Below are positions 61,701-64,000 of a stretch of 64,000 nucleotides of DNA, piece after piece. The stretch is from NCBI GenBank assembly GCA_000759755.1, contig BBMW01000013.1, forward strand, positions 363,598 to 427,597, given 5' to 3'. This DNA is from Citrobacter werkmanii NBRC 105721. GTDB taxonomy: Bacteria; Pseudomonadota; Gammaproteobacteria; Enterobacterales; Enterobacteriaceae. Each line of letters begins with the position of its first letter. Position 1 is the first letter of the stretch. Below the pieces are notes generated by a model, which was given only the letters and a program-made list of their open reading frames with translations, did not search any database and was not told where the DNA came from. The translations under genes were made by a program, and so were the position numbers.

Positions 61701-64000
61701 GTCCAGGTAGATATCGCCCGCGTTTGATGCGGTTCCTCTGCTGGCAGCGACGCCATACACGCCCGCCCCCTGCAAATGGATCGTGGCGCCCTCATCGTTA
61801 ACGACATCGCCATAATTGGACGCCAGCATGGCGTAAAAAGTATGGTTATACCATTTCATTGGGTATACGCCATAACCGCCACTGGACCGTGGAGTCTGGT
61901 CAGAAATGACGGTAATGTCGCCATCCGCTTTGTTACGTACAACAGAGCCTTTACCGTCGGCGCGAACAATGGCGGAACGATCCTCAATATTACTGCCATC
62001 GCCGGTGGTGTAAGACAGAATATTGCCGCTATTGCTGATTTCTGCGCCGTTATCAGCGCGCATAATGTAATACACGCCGTAGCTTGTGATATCGCCTTTG
62101 TTTTCAACAGAGGCTCCACTTCCGTTACCCATTAATAAGGCGTAATCGGTGTAATAACCCGTGGGTATATAGCTGGAAGTAACCTCAATAACCGAGTCGT
62201 CGTTCAGTATCAGGGAACCGCCGTTACTGACCTGCGCCAGAATGACATGACCCCCCATGATCGTGTTTGTATCGATGGTCGAATGGCCGCTTAGCGTGAC
62301 GTTACTGTTACCGCTGACGTTAATGCCCACAACCTCTGCGGAGTATCCATCATCCGGTTGTTCGCCGTGGGTGATGTTAATACCGCCGCCGATCTCAACG
62401 TTGTTATCATCACCGGTGACGTTCAGGCCAATAACGTCCAGGTATTGGCCGCTGACGGCGGACAGATCTTTATCGTCGATATTCAGTGCGCCATTAAGCG
62501 CCACGTCGTTGCCGTCGCCGCTGACGGTGACGCCGATTATCGGCGTGTCGGATTGAGCCAGAGCGTCCTGCCCGTAGTCGGCGTTGATATTCACATTGCC
62601 GGTGATATCAACGGTATTGCTGTCGCCGCTCACGCTCACCCCGGTTGCGGTGCGGAATATGCCTTCGCTGTCCTGCACTGAGGTTACGTTAATATCGCCA
62701 TCCAGCGTCACCTGCGACGTATCGCCGCTCACCAGCGCGCCGGTGCCGTTAAGTCTGACGTCAATATCCCCTTTGTTTTTGAAAGTGTTTTTTTCGCCTG
62801 CGACCACAAAACCCACTGAGTCTGCGTCACGCACGGTGGCGTTACCGGTATTTTTGGCTTCGTTGCCGCTGCCGTAGGTGATAATACCCATCGCGCCATC
62901 GGTCACCAGCAGATCGCCCGCCTGGGTCAGGCTGCCGTTATCGCCATTGATAACTACGGCGGCAGAGCCTGCGCCATCCACCGCGATATCGCCGGTATTG
63001 GCGATACGGGCGCCGTCGCCATCAATTTGCGTACCGATGGCGCCGCCGGAGATAGTCTGATTACCTTCGTTGATAATAAGCGCGTTGTCGCCGTCGATAT
63101 ACAGCGCCGTGGAGTCCGCGCCGCTGACGGTGGTGCTCCCGGCGTTATCGATAACCACGTTGTCGCCGGTAATGTGGCCGCCGGTGCCGCCGTCGGTGAT
63201 GGTCATATCACCGTCGTTGTTGACGCGGGCGTTATTGCCGTCAATGACGGTGCCGGTGGAGCCTGCGCCGTTGATGTTGGAGGTACCGGTATTCTTAATC
63301 GTGGCGTTGTCGCCGTCGATGATGATGGCGGTGCCGCCGCCGCTTACGGTAATGTCGCCGGAGAAATCGGTGCTGGTGCCGTTGCCGGAAATCAGCGCGC
63401 CGGTGGCGTTGTCCACCGTTGAGTGGCCCGAAATGGTGTTGGTGGTGCCGTCTCCGGAGATAACCATACCGGTGGCACCGTCGGTCACGCTGGAGTCCCC
63501 GGTGAGCGTGTTGACGGTTCTATCGCCGGAAATAATCGCGCCGGTACTGCCCTGGCCGCTGATATCCATGCCGCGATCGGTGGAATGCGATTCGTCGTCG
63601 CCGCTGATAACCGCGGTTTTATCGTCGGCAATAATCAGATAGCCACGGCTGTCGTACTTCCAGTAGAGACCGTTTTCCTGGGTGCCTTCAATCACGGCGG
63701 CATTGGCGTCGGTCACGTCCCAGCCGGAGACGTTCAGCGTTTTGCCGTCCAGGGTGGTGAGCTGCCACTGGTTGTTCTGTTCTGAATAATTCCACACGGC
63801 ACCCTCGAGAACGCTGCCGCTATCCAGTTTGAAGCTATCGAAGGCCAGGGTGTCTTTGCCTTTATCGATGGTGACGCCGTTGCTGAAGGTAGTAACAGAG
63901 TTATCTGGGGGCGTGTCGTCGTCATCGGGCGGGGTCACATCGTCATCGCCGCCATCATCGGGCGGGGTCACATCGTCATCGCCGCCATCATCGGGCGGGG
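58788..64000 (-). CDS. bigA: Giant autotransporter, BigA-like surface protein (N-terminus outside window)
   Basis: Type V secreted surface protein, at least 1,736 residues; the frame is open to the right edge, so the first visible Met is not the start. From the visible end: acidic PPDDGGDDDVT repeats, and a spacer containing GLYWKYDSRGYLIIADDKTA. About twelve 22-25-residue repeats with the core IDGDN/ISGDG follow, then a long Gly/Asn/Asp-rich beta-helix passenger with GT-rich strands. The C-terminal ~290 residues form the beta-barrel (LALRQTLDLTASQNLTLEYG ... MLNFRKTFR). The last residue is Arg after Phe rather than the usual terminal aromatic. Position next to yhfL and composition match Salmonella BigA. 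Adhesion or host contact is the likely role. Confidence 0.85.
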   Translation of the reverse strand, partial: PPDDGGDDDVTPPDDGGDDDVTPPDDDDTPPDNSVTTFSNGVTIDKGKDTLAFDSFKLDSGSVLEGAVWNYSEQNNQWQLTTLDGKTLNVSGWDVTDANAAVIEGTQENGLYWKYDSRGYLIIADDKTAVISGDDESHSTDRGMDISGQGSTGAIISGDRTVNTLTGDSSVTDGATGMVISGDGTTNTISGHSTVDNATGALISGNGTSTDFSGDITVSGGGTAIIIDGDNATIKNTGTSNINGAGSTGTVIDGNNARVNNDGDMTITDGGTGGHITGDNVVIDNAGSTTVSGADSTALYIDGDNALIINEGNQTISGGAIGTQIDGDGARIANTGDIAVDGAGSAAVVINGDNGSLTQAGDLLVTDGAMGIITYGSGNEAKNTGNATVRDADSVGFVVAGEKNTFKNKGDIDVRLNGTGALVSGDTSQVTLDGDINVTSVQDSEGIFRTATGVSVSGDSNTVDITGNVNINADYGQDALAQSDTPIIGVTVSGDGNDVALNGALNIDDKDLSAVSGQYLDVIGLNVTGDDNNVEIGGGINITHGEQPDDGYSAEVVGINVSGNSNVTLSGHSTIDTNTIMGGHVILAQVSNGGSLILNDDSVIEVTSSYIPTGYYTDYALLMGNGSGASVENKGDITSYGVYYIMRADNGAEISNSGNILSYTTGDGSNIEDRSAIVRADGKGSVVRNKADGDITVISDQTPRSSGGYGVYPMKWYNHTFYAMLASNYGDVVNDEGATIHLQGAGVYGVAASRGTASNAGDIYLDGFVPTLDDENNITDTNYWKPSQLYLTSSGMVAGSTDGDGDATAINTGNITVNNAGFGMMALNGGTAINQGMITLTADEGVEGQANELVGMAALNGGVVINDTTGVINIDADYGQAFLSDSSSYIINNGSINLNGSPMDDADSHMGDAPTDKIWIQSLPGSGDSDTQTSDAGFFTNGTLANYGTETLNGDVDVSGGWLYNEAGASLTVNGTLTINGGANALANYGTLDADAISTWHSLFNEEGGSITTDLLTLNGDVTFYNDGDFTGSIVGGSYQQEIVNTGDMTVAEDGKSLVSGSFYFYNQQGATLANSGSAVEGGENTIINLTRANDSLTQVNSGTITATNGYSAITTVNGSNDPKWIWNTETGVINGINPDAPLINLGRGYNFGNQGTINVQGDNAVAISGGTSSYVINLVNSGTINVGTEQGKEDGTNGTGLIGIKGNGKATTINNAADGVINVYADDSYAFGGQTKAIINNGEINLLCDSGCDIYAPGTTGTLDDHNGTADIVIPDAATAPTEGSIPTPPADPNAPQQISNYIVGTNADGSSGTLKANNLVIGDNVKVDTGFTSGTAETTVVVDNAFTGSNIQGADNITSTSVVWNAQGSQDSDGNVDVTMTKNAYADVATDASVSGVASALDAGYTNNELYTSLNVSTTAELNSALKQVSGSQATTVFREARVLSNRFTMLADAAPQIKDGLAFNVVAKGDPRAELGNDTQYDMLALRQTLDLTASQNLTLEYGIARLDGDGSKTAGDNGLTGGYSQFFGLKHSMAFDEGLAWNNSLRYDVHNLDSSRSVSYGDTNKVADSDARQQYLELRSEGAKTFTMMGDALKVTPYAGVKFRHTMEDGYKERNAGDFNLSMNSGSETAVDSIVGMKLDYAGKDGWSATATLEGGPNLSYSKSQRTASLQGAAGQSFGVDNGQKGGGVNGLATIGVKYSTKDASLNLDAYQWKEDNISDKGFMLNFRKTFR
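62700..63570 (-). repeat. Passenger repeats of the autotransporter, about 12 units of 22-25 residues
   Basis: Successive units share the pattern G(D/N)xxVxGxGSTGxxIDGDNAxIxNx, for example GDITVSGGGTAIIIDGDNA, GTSNINGAGSTGTVIDGNNA, GDMTITDGGTGGHITGDN. Each would form one turn or more of a beta-helix. Unit borders and count were read by eye. Confidence 0.75.
63927..64000 (-). repeat. 33-bp exact tandem repeat encoding DDGGDDDVTPP
   Basis: Two full identical copies (63927-63959, 63960-63992) and the start of a third at the window end. A shorter degenerate unit lies before them (DDDDTPP, near 63905-63926). Each copy encodes 11 residues. Such in-frame repeats expand and contract easily; the true copy number lies outside the window. 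Confidence 0.9.

Noticed and set aside
59337-63785. Many long plus-strand open frames across the autotransporter
   Set aside because: They are antisense shadows of a GC-rich, repeat-rich coding sequence and carry no family features.
58788-63971. ATG at 63971 as the start of the autotransporter
   Set aside because: The frame continues without a stop to the window edge through identical repeats, and no signal peptide is present after this Met. The gene starts outside the window.

Overview
The window is a chromosomal segment of an enterobacterium very close to Escherichia, Salmonella and Citrobacter. Its gene order from glgP through glp, mal, gntT, bioH, feo, tex, greB, ompR-envZ, pckA, hslOR, igaA, nudE, mrcA, hofMNOPQ, aroKB, damX, dam, rpe, gph and trpS to the yhf operon matches the E. 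coli K-12 backbone read in reverse. A Salmonella-like bigA autotransporter lies beyond yhfL where K-12 has the frl genes, and REP elements are scattered between genes. Together this points to Citrobacter or a near relative; that assignment is inference from recalled synteny, not from a search.

Layout. 1-1180: 3' part of glgP. 1316-3759: a small accessory island, AT-rich in part, between glgP and a decayed fragment of a second glgP copy. It holds a putative secreted cysteine-peptidase-like toxin, a translationally coupled lipoprotein that looks like its immunity protein, a frameshifted second copy of that lipoprotein, and an amber-interrupted remnant upstream. 3831-7650: glycerol-3-phosphate genes glpD / glpE-glpG-glpR with a GlpR operator in the divergent region. 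7655-15509: maltose regulon (malT divergent from malPQ). 15528-20320: gntT, nfuA, gntX, bioH, rpnA. 20467-23460: feoABC ferrous iron uptake with a Fur-like box. 23703-30599: tex, greB, ompR-envZ, pckA. 30978-43903: yhgE, hslO-hslR-yrfG-igaA, nudE, mrcA and the hofMNOPQ DNA-uptake/pilus assembly cluster. 44309-50811: aroK-aroB-damX-dam-rpe-gph-trpS. 50880-58397: the uncharacterised eight-gene yhfZ-yhfS operon. 58419-64000: yhfL and a giant partial autotransporter (bigA-like).

Most of the window is ordinary housekeeping backbone. Three places stand out. The glgP/glpD island has the architecture of a polymorphic toxin-immunity module. The yhf operon carries three copies of a 24-bp inverted repeat (9-bp arms, 6-bp spacer): two abutting copies directly before yhfZ and one before yhfX, which look like operators for the operon's own regulator. 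The bigA-like locus has repeat-built passenger units and an exact 33-bp tandem repeat running off the window end. All functional calls come from reading the sequence and recalled family features; no database search was possible.
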